Of a DNA stretch of 64,000 nt, positions 45,010 through 55,344 are shown in pieces (position 1 is the first letter of the stretch; each line of letters begins with the position of its first letter). This stretch comes from Podocnemis expansa (Eukaryota; Chordata; Testudines; Podocnemididae), in the NCBI GenBank assembly GCA_007922195.1, contig ML681995.1, forward strand, positions 15,358,558 to 15,422,557. The letters are read 5' to 3'. The notes below the pieces were generated by a model. That model was not told the origin of the DNA and did no database searches. It saw only the letters and a list, made by a program, of their open reading frames with translations. The translations under genes were made by a program, and so were the position numbers.

Positions 45010-46159
45010 CAGGGGTTGGAAACCCATGGCGCCTGAGCCTCATGTGGTTGTTTAACAGCTGCCTTACAGCTTCAGGGATGCCCACTTCAGGGGGTTACCT
45101 AGCCAGCCCCAGCAGCAGGGCCTGATTAGACGGATCCTGCACTGGCTCAGGCTGCCCAGTTTTGGGGCGCTGGCATTGTCCCTGCTCTCCCACCACACAA
45201 GCCAGTGGCAGCCATGCCACAGCCCCTGGTAATGAGGGGTGGGCGGCCGAGGCCAGAGGCCGTGCCACCTCCCTCTAATGCCAATGCAAAGCAGTTCTCT
45301 GCTGCCCCACCTACCTTCAGCAGGCCTCCCTTCCCCAGGGGGTGAGGAGCAGCTGATGCAGGCTTCTGCTTTCAGTGGCAAGGCCTGGAGTGGGCCCTTT
45401 CCATGGAGTTCAGGCTTCTTCGGCCCCAACCTGCCCTCCAGTGCTAAATGGGCCCAATCTAGGGTCCGGAGGTGAGGTGGCCAGAGCTCTGCTGAACGGC
45501 CCACTTCCAAAAGCAGAAGTCTTGCTCTGGGTGCTCCCCACCACCGGGGACGGGCAGTTGGTTGGCGGTATGCAGGGCAGCTGGGAACACTGCTCCATGT
45601 CAGCAGGTGAGTGGAGTGCAGAGGAGGGAGGGAGGTAGGGTGGTGAAGCCTCTGGCCCCAGCCATCCCGTCCTCACTGTCCCAGCTCCAGGGGCACTGGG
45701 ATGGCTAGCTGCAGGGGGGAAGGGACTGAGCTGAGATCCGCAAGGGCCAGCCAGGCTTGAGGGGTGGGGGATGCCAGGAGCTGGGACGGCTACCCATGTG
45801 GTGTTGGGTGGGGCGGAGGGGCTACTATGAGGCCAGCTGCATGGGGGACTGTCCCAAAGATGGGCAGCAGCCTGGGGCGGACAGCTGGGAAATGGAATTG
45901 CCAACTGGCAATGGGAGGATGCCTGGAGCCAGGAGGGCCTGCCATGTGTGGGCAGCTGGTCCTGGAGGGGTGTCATGGCTGCTTCTAGACCAGGTGAGGT
46001 GTATGAGGTGAGGGGCTGCAGCTGGGTAGGGACAGGGGAAGCGGCAGAGGGGTGCAACTGTTCTGGGTGAAAGCAACACCTGTTGCAGCTTTCAAAATAC
46101 TTCTTTATTAAAAAAAAACCAAAAAAACCTCTTCTTGTCTTTTGGTTTGCTGACCCCGT
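45010..46159. mobile_element. GC-rich hAT-type element, 1150 bp, inside the Penelope-like element
   Basis: The octamer CTTAGGGC is duplicated exactly at 45002-45009 and 46160-46167. Ends CAGGGGTTGGAAACCC and, inverted, ACGGGGTCAGCAAACC are an imperfect pair related to the 17677-18008 element. The Penelope-like reading resumes on the other side. The interior is GC-rich with many overlapping open frames on both strands (the longest, 259 codons on the minus strand at 45410-46189, crosses the element's end), none with a transposase or known domain. Confidence 0.9.
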
Positions 46160-46174
46160 CTTAGGGCTTGGCTG

Positions 46175-46560
46175 TAGACAGAGGATCATGCGGTCTATCT
46201 TGGATGATGCTCAATGGATTGTATGGTGTGTCTTGGATGAAATCTCAGCTATAGCAGTCAGTAGGTTTCAGGTATAGGATGGTGTTTGTGTGTCCATTGC
46301 TAAATTGCACTGTAGTGTCCAGAAAGTAGATTTCCAGTGTGAAGTTTTCCAGGCTAAAGTTGATTGTAAGTGAATTGTTGACATCTCTGTGGAAATCTGC
46401 CAGGGCATCCTTTCTGAAGGTTCAGGTGATGAAGATGTCATCAGTGTAGCATAAGCAGATGAACAGCACTTGGGGGTGAAACCAGAGGAAGTGTTGTTCT
46501 AAGTCAATAATAAAAACGTTGACATATTGTTGACATATTGGGGGGTATCCATAGTAGTGC
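46175..46560 (-). pseudogene. Reverse transcriptase remnant of the Penelope-like element
   Basis: On the minus strand the catalytic YTDDIFIT lies at about 46424-46447, followed by KDALADFHRDVNN and the ENFTLEIYFLDTTV and LYLKPTD motifs, all diagnostic for the Penelope-class polymerase. A stop follows DDIFIT and another precedes the hAT. The upstream fingers domain is missing; sequence passes into the inverted terminal block. A GTTGACATATT word is duplicated in tandem at 46518-46539. Confidence 0.88.
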
Positions 46561-46744
46561 TGCTGACTTGAAGATAATTTATATCTTCAAATCTGAATCG
46601 GTTGTGAGTAAGTACAAAGTCACAAAGTTCAGTCACAAGGTGTTTTGTGACATCATAGAAGTGAAATTCATATGCAGATTGGCAAGTTGCCCTAGAGCTG
46701 AAGAAGGGATCTTAGGTTTGTTTGTTTCTTTGTTTTTCTCTCTT

Positions 46745-47012
46745 ATCACAACAGTTGATTTGATCTCACCTCTCTATTTGCCTTTCTACACTGTTTGAAC
46801 TTAAACAACTGCTATGATTTGCTGTAGCAGTCTGACATGATCCTATCACTTACACTTCCCTGCATTTATTTTCCTCCCATTCTGTACAGTCCCCATCTTC
46901 AAGAATCTGACAAAGTGGGATTTTTCTCTCCCAAAAGCTCATATGGTAAATAAATTTGTTAGTCTTTAAAAGAGCCGCAGGACTCCTTGTTTGTTTTGTT
47001 GAATACAAATGT
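46745..47012 (+). repeat. Inverted terminal block of the Penelope-like element
   Basis: The plus strand here matches the minus strand of about 43960-44225: ACAGTTGATTTGATCTCACC, TACACTTCCCTGCATTTATT, CTTCAAGAATCTGAC, AAAGCTCATATGGTAAATAA, GAGCCGCAGGACTCC. It is the mirror of the 3' terminus and accounts for the fold-back organisation. Confidence 0.85.
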
Positions 47013-48158
47013 TCAGGTGACTGAAATTTTTTGTCATATATTCCCCTGGAGAAAGACAAAATTTTGTTCAAGAAGGATGAAAGGAACATACAGTTGTGCT
47101 TAGTAACTTACTAAATTCCATACATTCTACTTCTGCAAATATCAGAGCAGGTCATAAAATTTTAACTATTTTTTCACTTAAAATTTTGAAAATGCTTCTT
47201 TTACATGAATTTTCTAGTGATTTTGTTTATTTTTAATGAAAATAACAAAAATCAAAACCTGAAAAATATTTAGGTTGTATAACTATTTCAGCTTTTTGAT
47301 ATTTTTCCTTTAAAAAAAAAACACCAAAAAACAGTAGCAATTTCGTTTCTGAAAACTATTTTTCCTGGATTTTTTTCAATTACTAGTTTCTGAATTTCAG
47401 CCAAAATGAAAACTTTGGTCTAAAATTTACTTTAGTTTTTGTTTGTTTTTAATCTTATTTTATTTCTTTAAAAAAGCGCTTTTGGTAAGAATTCCTACTT
47501 GCTCTCATATTTATTCAAGGTGGTGTGACACCTTTGTAAAAATTATTGTTTAAAGTGATAGCTGGCCCTGAACCAAAATTCTGATTCAAATTCTCCTAGA
47601 TTTTGATGGTACATTGCATCTGAGCTTGTGTTATTAATAGGTGACAGTACCAGTTGGTGCCACTGATGGTTCTCATTAATTTGCAGGATTCGATCTTTTG
47701 TTTCACCCAACTGTAAAATGTTGTTGTGTTGTAAATGGGAATAAAGATTGCCTGAAACCTAAGAGACACTTTTAAATATGACCAAAAGCTTCCAGTGGTG
47801 GAGTACAAAATTACATATGAACAGGCTAGCATTTACCACTGTAATCCAGAACTATGGAGCTCCATATACAGCAGCTTATAGGGATGAAGGTGAGGATTGT
47901 CCTGCTATCTGAAATGGCTCACAACAGTGAATGCCAATAGCAGGGCAGACAGTTAAAAAGCAGGACAGAAACCCCAAACTGATTGTGTGGTCTATAATTA
48001 GATTTCACCAACCTAGTGACAAGTATGAACTCAAAGCACAGTAATAGTCTTATCATGGGGGGTGTTACAGAATCCTCCTATTCATACCAGTGCAATTTGG
48101 TAGCTATGCATGCCGACCTATCTGATAGATGATCATTTTAGAAACACAATAACAAGGA
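47013..48158. other. Unassigned AT-rich DNA
   Basis: About 1.1 kb with no recognised gene or repeat; A/T homopolymer runs are frequent near 47160-47470. Confidence 0.5.
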
Positions 48159-48251
48159 GGCTCTGTGGCACAATGGGTAGTGTATTGGACTTCTAGCCTG
48201 ATAGTAACCAAAGTTAGTCAAAAGTTGTGGTTTTAAGTCCCACCAGGGTCA
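48159..48251 (+). pseudogene. tRNA-Arg(TCT)-like sequence with intron, decayed
   Basis: The 5' half GGCTCTGTGGCACAATGGG, TAGTGTATTGGACTTCTA matches vertebrate tRNA-Arg(TCT), including the anticodon TCT in CTTCTA. About 20 bases of intron-like sequence follow directly after the anticodon loop, where this tRNA family carries its intron. The acceptor stem (GGCTCTG with CAGGGTC, discriminator A) pairs fully with G-U pairs allowed, and the D stem GCAC/GTGT pairs. The T arm is damaged: the invariant TTC of the T loop reads TTT and the last stem pair is lost, so the B box is weak. No T-run terminator follows. Probably a pseudogene, or a tRNA-derived repeat head. Confidence 0.6.
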
Positions 48252-48427
48252 TACCTTGTGCAGTTGGAGATGATACCCAAACATGGCAGTTAAAGACAAC
48301 AGTGCACAAAAGTCAGTGGGTGAAAAACATTATGGTTATTCCTAGTCCAAAAAGAACAATCACTTATCAGCTCCCTCTAGCCTGGGGTGTAGGATGTCCA
48401 CAGGATGGGGAGGGGAGATGTGTGTTT

Positions 48428-49311
48428 CATAGAATCGTAGGGTTGGAAGGGACCTCATAGGTCATCTAGTCCAAACCCCTGCCAGAGGCAGGACCACTCC
48501 CACTAAACCATCCCAGTCATGGTTTTGTTCAGCCAGGCCTTAAACACCTCCAAAGATGGAGATTTCACCACCTCCCTTGGCAGCTCATTCCAAGGCTTCA
48601 CCACTTGCCTAGTAAAAAAGTTTTTTCTAATATCCAGCCTCGACCTCCCTAACCGCAACTTGAGACCATTGCTCCTTGTTCTGTCCTCTGTTACTACCGA
48701 GAACAGTCGGGCTCCATCTTCCTTAGAGCATCCCTTCAAGTAGTTGAAGGTTGCTATCAAATCCCCCCTCAATCTTCTCTTCTGCAGACTAAATAAGCCT
48801 AATGCTTTCAGTCTTTCCTCATAGGGCTTGTGCTCCAGCCCTTTAAACATTCTGGTTGCCCTCCTCTGAACTCTCTCTAGCATGTCTCTGTCCTTTTTGT
48901 AGTGGGGAGCCCAAAACTGAACACAGTATTCTAGATGTGGCCTCATCAGTGCAGAATAGAGGGGAATGATCACATCCCTTGATCTGCTGGTAATACTTCT
49001 TTTGATGCAGCCCAGTATGCCATTGGCCTTTTTGGCAGCAAGAGCACACTGCTGACTTATATCCAGCTTCCCATCCACCATGACCCCCAGGTCCTTTTCT
49101 ACACTGCTGCTACTTAGCTGAATGCTTCCCAGCCTGTAGTGGTGCATGGGGTTTTTTCATCCCACGTGCACGATTTTACACTTATTGAAGCTCATAAGAT
49201 TTCTATTGGCCCACTGTTCCAATTTATCTAGGTCTACCTGAATCCTGTCCTTGCCCTCCAACGTGTCTACTGTTCCCCCCAGCTTGGTGTCATCCGCAAA
49301 CTTACTGAGAA
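48428..49311 (-). mobile_element. CR1 LINE 3' third with open 214-codon frame
   Basis: On the minus strand, codons 48503-49147 encode the CR1 ORF2 C-terminus: [66 protein letters not shown], and the [12 protein letters not shown] end. The homology extends to about 49311 (TDDTKLGG block region just truncated). The tail CCTACGATTCTATGA lies at 48428-48450. No disabling change is seen in the 3' part, so this copy is fairly young. Confidence 0.95.
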
Positions 49312-49620
49312 TGCAGTGTTTAAGTCCCTGCCGCAGAGTGCTGATTCATATCTCCCTCCCCGTATTCCAAGTAAGGGTTCAGAGGCAAAATCCCTGCCCA
49401 AGTTTCCACTGAGGCAGGGCAGCATGGTAACTAAATTCCAAAATCCACCACTTTAGCACATATACCACTCTTCTCAACTTCAACTGTCTTTACACGCTAC
49501 CACATTACTTAACTGATCCTGTCAGCAACCCTTTGTGTTTGATAGGAAGGGACTTACTTGTTTTGCAAACTGTTTGGAGCTATGAGCATTTTGTTCTGTG
49601 TTTATCCAGCAATTGGTAGA
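49312..49620. other. Unassigned DNA
   Basis: No gene or repeat is recognised in these 309 bases. Confidence 0.5.
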
Positions 49621-49623
49621 AAG

Positions 49624-50751
49624 GGCTATGTCTACATCTACTTATTTAGTTTGGACTTACAAGTCTGAACTAGATAAGTCAGAGTTTAGTCTGAACTAAC
49701 CCTGGGATAGCCATGCAGCTTAGTTCAAACTAAGGGTATGTCCACACAGTGTTTTACTTAGAACCAACACTGGTTGCTTCAAAATAAAAGTCCCTACATC
49801 CACATGATGCTTTCTTGTTTCGAAAGGAGGGACCTCCTTTCGAAACAGCTTAAACCATTTTGCTTTCAAAAGGAGGGTTATTTCGAAACCAGTTATTTCG
49901 AAATAACGCCAGGCCAGGGTGCTGAGTGGAGTGCAGGGGGTTGGAGGGTGCCCCAGCCGGCTTCCCCCCCGCTTCCCTTTGTTGGGAGCAGGGGCGGACG
50001 GGTGCCTCAGCCCCCTTCGTCCCCCCTACCCCTGGCAAGGGGAAGTGGGGGGAAGCCAGCTGGGGCACCCACAGGGCTCTGCCCCCCCCCCAGGTTGTGG
50101 GGGAGCTGCCGGCCCCGCAGCCTGGTCAGGGGGGCTGCAGCCCCCGCGGGGTGGCCACTCCAGGGGCAGCTCACCCCACCACTGGGGCTGCCCCCAAGCC
50201 CGGGGTGCCCCACCCCCGGGGTTCCCAGGTGCCCCCCTGCTGCTTCTGCCATGGGGGTGGGGGGGCTTCCCCAGCAGAAATGGCAGGGGGGCGCGGGGGA
50301 ATCCCGGGGGCAGGGCGGCCCCAGCCTGCACAAGCCTCCCCGCCCCTCCCCTCCCCTACCTGTGTGGATATGCTATTTCAATTCCCCCTTTTTTTCTTAT
50401 TTCAAAAAAGCTTTTTGTTATTTCAAAATAAGATGTTTCAAAATAAGGCATTATTTTGAAATGGCTTGTTTCAAAACACTTGTTTCTAAACAAGGGCTTG
50501 TGTGTGGACATAGCCTAAAAGGTTAGTTTTAACTAGTCAGCACTCCTGGTTTGAACTAACCACGTAGTTTGAACTTTTTAAGTTTGAACTAGCACGACTA
50601 CATTGTGCTAGTTTGAACTAAAGTTTGAACTAAGTGCTTAGTTTGAACTTTCTGTTGGAACTGCCTAGTTCAAACTAAGTCTTGCCTAGTTCAAACTAAG
50701 CAATTGCTTAGCTTGCTTAGTCCAGACTAATTGGCCAGTGTAGACGTAGCC
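49624..50751. mobile_element. Outer palindromic-word MITE F (TTTGAACTA type)
   Basis: Ends GGCTATGTCTACATCTAC and inverted GTGTAGACGTAGCC, with AAG duplicated at 49621-49623 and 50752-50754. Its own sequence (49624-49733 and 50516-50751) is built from AGTTTGAACTA and TAGTTCAAACTA words in both orientations. MITE E sits inside. Without it the outer element is about 346 bp. Confidence 0.92.
49734..50515. mobile_element. Inner MITE E (TTCGAA type with GC core), 782 bp
   Basis: Ends GGGTATGTCCACACAG and inverted TGTGTGGACATAGCC. TAA flanks both sides (49731-49733, 50516-50518). TTTCGAAA words lie in the outer parts (49795-49905, 50390-50500). The 450-bp core at 49915-50365 is very GC-rich with GGGGCTGCAGCCCC words; open frames there on both strands are artefacts of composition. 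Confidence 0.93.
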
Positions 50752-50754
50752 AAG

Positions 50755-52131
50755 AGGTCCTGATGCATGATTGGGACTCGGAAAAGTCACTGCAGGACTT
50801 TATTAATAATAAATACTTATTCTTTCTGGTAACATTTTCAAAGTAGCTAAGGGTGAGATTTTAAAGAGTTTGTAACACCTCCCCTGCAGTGAAATATCTT
50901 ACAGAATCTAGCCTATTGGAGCCTGTGTTTCTCTGACAATTAATGCAGCTAGATTAATGAATTACTTAGGTTCTTTTGAACATTGGACTCTTCATGTTAA
51001 ATCTGGGGAAACAAAGATGCAAAAGAAACATGACTGAATTCTATTGTCCAGGATCACAGACGAGGTCATAGTCAAGGCAAAGACGTGTGCTCTGCCTTTG
51101 TTCTCAATTCACATTGCTGGAAAGGATCTCAAAGGATACTTTACATGTAAGAGTATTAACATAATTGTAGGTACTGATTTTTGTGGGGATATTAAAAGAC
51201 AGTTACAACAGTTGTGGTAGATTCTCCATCACTGGACATTTAAAAAAAAATCAAGTTTGGATCTTTTTCCCTCAAAGATATGCTGTACATCAAGCACAGC
51301 TGTTCAGCCTGAAGCAAGAATATTCTATAGCCTGGGTTACACAGAATATATGACTAGATAATCACAGGTGTTGCATCTTACTTTGAAAAAAAAAAAAAGA
51401 TGGATCTTTTGTAGTGGGTGTGCAGATACCTCACTGGAAACTATAGATATAGCCTCATTGGACACTGTTGATATAGTTTTGATAAGAGTATTTCAGCTAT
51501 GGATAGAACAAATAAGATAGAAACTTTGTATGCAAGAATACTATAGTAAATAGTAGAATGTATTATAATACTATGTTATTTACATTGCAGTAGTGCCAAT
51601 GAAATGCTAGTCACTGTACAGAGAACAAACTGATTTTTAAAAAAAGAAGCATGAATTCATAAATCAGTTATTTCACACCTAATTGCTAACTGTTTCTGAC
51701 ACTGATTGAGTTGCAGGTTTGGTAGAAAAAATTAAGTGCATTTGATTTATCTATATTTTAATGATGTTTCCACATTAAAAATGTGTAGGTCAATTTATAT
51801 TGTCCGTGGCTCTTAATATGCAACATTAAATCTTTTGCACTGTTCTGGTGTGAATCATAAAGCTATTTCCTCTCAACGAACATGTTAGTGAAGAGATGTT
51901 TGATTGCTATTAAAAAAAATCATATTTGCCTGAAGTTTACATGTGATCCAGATGCTTTTTAGTTCAGTTAATGATAAATCAGTTTCTGAGCTGGTGTATT
52001 CTAGTACACAAACCTGTTTTTACTTGGTCCAGTTGCATTTTAAAATGTCTGGCTTTGGGTTTTGTAACAATATTCATCACTATAGTATCTGAAAAGCTCC
52101 TACATGGAATCAAAATAGCAAGGTCCCCTTA
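50755..52131. other. Unassigned AT-rich DNA
   Basis: About 1.4 kb with no recognised gene or repeat family; an A-run is at 51387-51399. Confidence 0.5.
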
Positions 52132-52285
52132 ATCATTGAATCACAGGGTTAGAAGGGACCTCATGAGGTCATCTAGTCCAACCCCCCTGCCAAAAATGCA
52201 GGACGACCCTCACTAAATTATCCCAGCCAGGATGTTGCCTAACCAAGCCTTAAATAGCTCCAAAGATGGAGATTCCACCACTTCC

Positions 52286-53270
52286 CTAGATAGCCCATTC
52301 CAATGCCTCACCACCTCCTAGTAAGAGAGTTTTTCCTAATATCCAACCTAACCCCACCCCCAGGTGCAAATTGAAACCATTGCTCAATTTTTGTTCTCTT
52401 ACTACTGAGAACAACTGAGCTCCATACTCCTTGGAGCATCCTTTCAAGTAGTTGAAGGTTGCTACCAAATCCTCACTCAGTCTTCTCTTCTGCAGGCTAA
52501 ATAAGACTAGTTCCTTCAGTCTTTCTTCATAAGTCTTGTGCTCTAGCTCCTTGATCATTATTTTTGCCCTCTGCTGGACTCTTTCTAATTTGTCCACGTC
52601 CTTTTTGTAGTGGGGAGCCCAAAACTGAACACAGGAGTCCAGATGTGGCCTCCCCAGGGACGAACATAGGGGAACAATCACATCCCTCGATCTGCTGGTA
52701 ACACTTCTAGTGATATAGGCCGCTATGCCATTGCCTTTTGGGCAGCAAGAGCGCACTGTTGACTCATATCCAGCTTCTCATCCACAAGAACCACCAGGTC
52801 CTTTTCTACAGTGCTGCTACTTAGCTGATCGCCCCCCAGCCTGTAGCAGTGCATGGCGTTTTTCCGTCCCAAGTGCAGGATTTTGCACTTGTCCTTATTG
52901 AACCTCATGAGATTTCTACTGGCCCACTGCTCCAATTTGTCTAGGTCTCCCTGAATCCTGCCCCTGCCCCCCAGCGTGTCTACTGTTCCCCCCAGCTTGG
53001 TGTCATCTACAAATTTACTGCATGTGCAATCTATCCCATCATCCAGATCATTAATGAAAACATTGAACAGAACTGGCCCCAGGACTGACCCATGGGGCAC
53101 ACCACTCATTAGTGGTTGCCAGCTAGACACGGAGCCATTGATACTGTTGATCTAGCCAGTTCTTTATCCACCTTAAAGGCTTCATATCCAACCCATTCCT
53201 CCTTAACTTGCTGATGTGAATGATGTGGGGAACTATATCAAAGGCCTAGCTAAAGTCAAGGTATATCATG
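52286..53270 (-). pseudogene. CR1 ORF2: reverse transcriptase second half and C-terminus
   Basis: On the minus strand: [20 protein letters not shown] (usually PQGSVLG), then the catalytic [10 protein letters not shown] (FADD in most CR1), [17 protein letters not shown], and, after a frame change near 52740, [46 protein letters not shown] shift near 52330 spoils the normal C-terminus. The A-to-V change next to DD is conservative in family terms. Confidence 0.9.
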
Positions 53271-53381
53271 GACAAAACCATGACTGGGATGGTTTAGTGG
53301 GAGTGGTCCTGCCTTTGGCAGGGGGTTGGACTAGATGACCTATGAGGTCCCTTCCAACCCTATGATTCTATGATTCTATGT
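53271..53381 (+). mobile_element. 111-bp CR1 3' tail inserted into a CR1
   Basis: Plus-strand CR1 end: ACCATGACTGGGATGG, TTTAGTGGGAGTGG, GGGGTTGGACTAGATGACCT and the tail CCTATGATTCTATGATTCT. It sits head-to-head with, and interrupts, the minus-strand CR1 exactly in the codons before the YLDF block. Flanking CATG/TATG letters allow a 3-4 bp duplication. This is a severely truncated secondary insertion. Confidence 0.93.
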
Positions 53382-53800
53382 CAACGGCTCCTCCTGCATC
53401 CACAAAGCCAGTAATCTCATCACAGAAGGCAATGAGATTGGTCAGGCATGATTTACCCTTGGTGAATCCATGTTGACTGTTCCTGATCACTCTACTTCCC
53501 TCCAAGTGTTTCAGGATGGATTTTTTGAGAAGCTGCTCCATGATTTTTCCAGGGATTGAGGTGAGGCTGACAGGTCTGTAATTCCCTGGATCCTCCTTTT
53601 TTCCTTTCTTGAAGATAGGCAATATTTGCTTTTTTTCCCAGTCCTCCAGCAGCTCCTCCATTTTCCATGAGTTTTCAAGGATAATGGCCAGCAGTACTGC
53701 TTTCTCATTGGCCAACTCCCTCTGCACCCTCAGATGCAGCTTGTCAGGCACCATGGACTTGTGCACATCCAACTTCTTTCAGGACTCCCTAACCTGACCA
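53382..53800 (-). pseudogene. CR1 ORF2: reverse transcriptase first half
   Basis: On the minus strand, 134 codons run MDVHKSMVPDKLHLRVQREL, then WEKKQILPIFKKGKKEDPGN, YRPVSLTSIPGKIMEQLL, the QHGFTKGKSCLTNL block and CDEITGFVDAGGAVD, where the inserted tail cuts the domain before its first catalytic aspartate. All are family motifs in correct order. Confidence 0.92.
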
Positions 53801-53913
53801 TCTGTCACCAAAGGCCTCTCTTCTTCTCTTCAATCTCCCATACACAGCGTAGCGGGCTAGGAGCTGACCCTGCCTGTGAAAACTGAAGTAAAAAAAGCAT
53901 TGAGCACTTCAGC

Positions 53914-54414
53914 CTATTCTGCATCATCCACCATGAGGATACCTGCCCCATTCTGTAAGGGACCTACACCATCCCTGATCCTCTTCTTGTTATTGACATA
54001 CTTGTAGAACCCCTTCCTGTTATCCTTCACATCCCTTGCTAGCTGCAACTCCAGTTGTCCTTTGCCCTTTCTGATTTTATTCCTGCAGTCCCGAACAATA
54101 TCTTGATATTCCTCCTTAGTCATCTGTCCAATCTTCCACTTCCTGTAAGCTTCCATTGTATGCTTTAGCTCAGTGCAGAGCTCTCTGTTAAGCCATGCTG
54201 AGCGCCTTCCACGTTTTCTGTTCTTTGTGCTCATTGGAATGGTATCTTCCTCTGCCTTTAGCAGGGTATCTTTAAAATACAGCCAGCCTTCTTGGACGTC
54301 TTTCCCCTTCAGATCAGCCTCCAAAGGGATCCTGCCCATCAGCTCCCTGAGGGAGCCAAAATCTGCTTTTCTGAAGTCCAGGGTTTGAATTTTGCTCCTT
54401 TCCTTTTTTTCCAT
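53914..54414 (-). pseudogene. CR1 ORF2: linker between endonuclease and reverse transcriptase
   Basis: A 166-codon open stretch with lysine- and arginine-rich helices, including KNRKRGRRSAWLNRELC, AYRKWKIGQMTKEEYQDI, CRNKIRKGKGQLELQLA and GFYKYVNNKKRIRDGV. It is the conserved linker of CR1 ORF2. It is followed by a stretch to 53800 where a stop occurs. Confidence 0.9.
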
Positions 54415-54446
54415 TAACCAGCACCTTGACCGCTACCATCTCATGG

Positions 54447-55130
54447 TCACTGCTGCTCAGGCTGCCATTCATGTCTACTTCCCTGATCAATTCTCTGTTT
54501 GTGAGCAGCAGGTTGAGAGGTGCAACTCCCTAGCTGGTTTCTCCAGCATTTGTACCAGGAAGTTGTCCTCAACACTCTCCAAAAATGTCCTGGATTGCGC
54601 ACTGCTGTACTGGCCTCCCAGCAGATGGCAGGGTAATTAAAGTCCCCCATGAGAACCAGGGCCTGTGACCTAGAAACTTCTGCCAGTTGTCCATAGAATG
54701 CCCCATCCACCTCCTCCTTCTGGTCTGGTGGTCTATAGCAGACACCCACCATGACATCCCCTTTGTTGTCCTCTCCTCTAAACTTAACCCACAGACTTTC
54801 AATTCGCTTGTTTCCCTTTCCATAATGGAGCTCTGAGCAGTCATAAAGCTCTTTTATATATAGCCCTACTCCTCCCTCTCTTCTTCTCTGACTGTCCTTC
54901 CTGAATAATTTAGACCAATTCATGGCAGAGCTCCAGTCATGCAAGTTATCCCACCACATCTCTGTTATTCCAATTATATCATAGTTCCTTGTCTGCTCCA
55001 GTACTACCAATTCTTCATGCTTGTTTCCCAGGCGTCTCGCATTTATGTACAGGCACCTAAAATACTAGGCCGATTGCTCTACTTTCCCCTGTCAGTTTTC
55101 AGTTCAGTTGCATCTACTTCCTTGTATTTT
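54447..55130 (-). pseudogene. CR1 ORF2: AP-like endonuclease domain
   Basis: On the minus strand: LYINARRLGNKHEELVVLEQ at the start, DIIGITEMWWD (catalytic glutamate), GGVGLYIKELYDC, WVKFRGEDNKGDVMVGVCYRPP and ALVLMGDFNYPAICW (catalytic DFN). A shift near 54570-54600 moves the end (LENLxDxF region) to another frame. It nicks target DNA in active elements. Confidence 0.92.
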
Positions 55131-55344
55131 CTCCCAGCATTGTCCTCCCCCACTCACCTCAGGTATTAGGGCTTCATTAGGACACCTAAGACAATTATTT
55201 GATTCCCCCTGATGTTCCAACTACCCTCTCTTTTATCCCTGGTTTTAAATTCCCTGCACCTCCCAAGTTCCATTCCTTCCCCCAGGTTTCCCACACCGTG
55301 ACTTACCTGTGGGCTTTGGTTGCCTTCCCCCTTCAAACTTACTT

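Larger units (their letters stand above)
43937..47012 (-). mobile_element. Penelope-like retroelement with inverted terminal repeats
   Basis: On the minus strand the order is reverse transcriptase remnant (46560-46180), linker (to 44705), GIY-YIG endonuclease remnant (about 44545-44400) and terminal region (44275-43937). The terminal region recurs inverted at about 46745-47012, giving a fold-back structure like the inverted terminal repeats known for Penelope-like elements. The terminal block ends in AAGACTCCTTGTTTGTTTTG and GGCTACCC.. on the minus strand at 43937-43995, and in GGACTCCTTGTTTGTTTTG on the plus strand at 46980-47000. A 1.15-kb hAT interrupts it. Stops are present; it is a dead copy, yet it contains the coding source of the many tail fragments in the window. 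Confidence 0.85.

Noticed and set aside
45410..46189. 259-codon proline/serine-rich reverse frame
   Set aside because: GC-rich hAT interior has open frames on both strands; this one crosses the transposon boundary into unrelated Penelope-like sequence, so it is not a gene.
49774..50526. 170-250-codon frames on both strands in MITE E
   Set aside because: Produced by the GC-rich core and palindromic words; ends read FRNK/CFKIR-like repeats from TTTCGAAA arrays.
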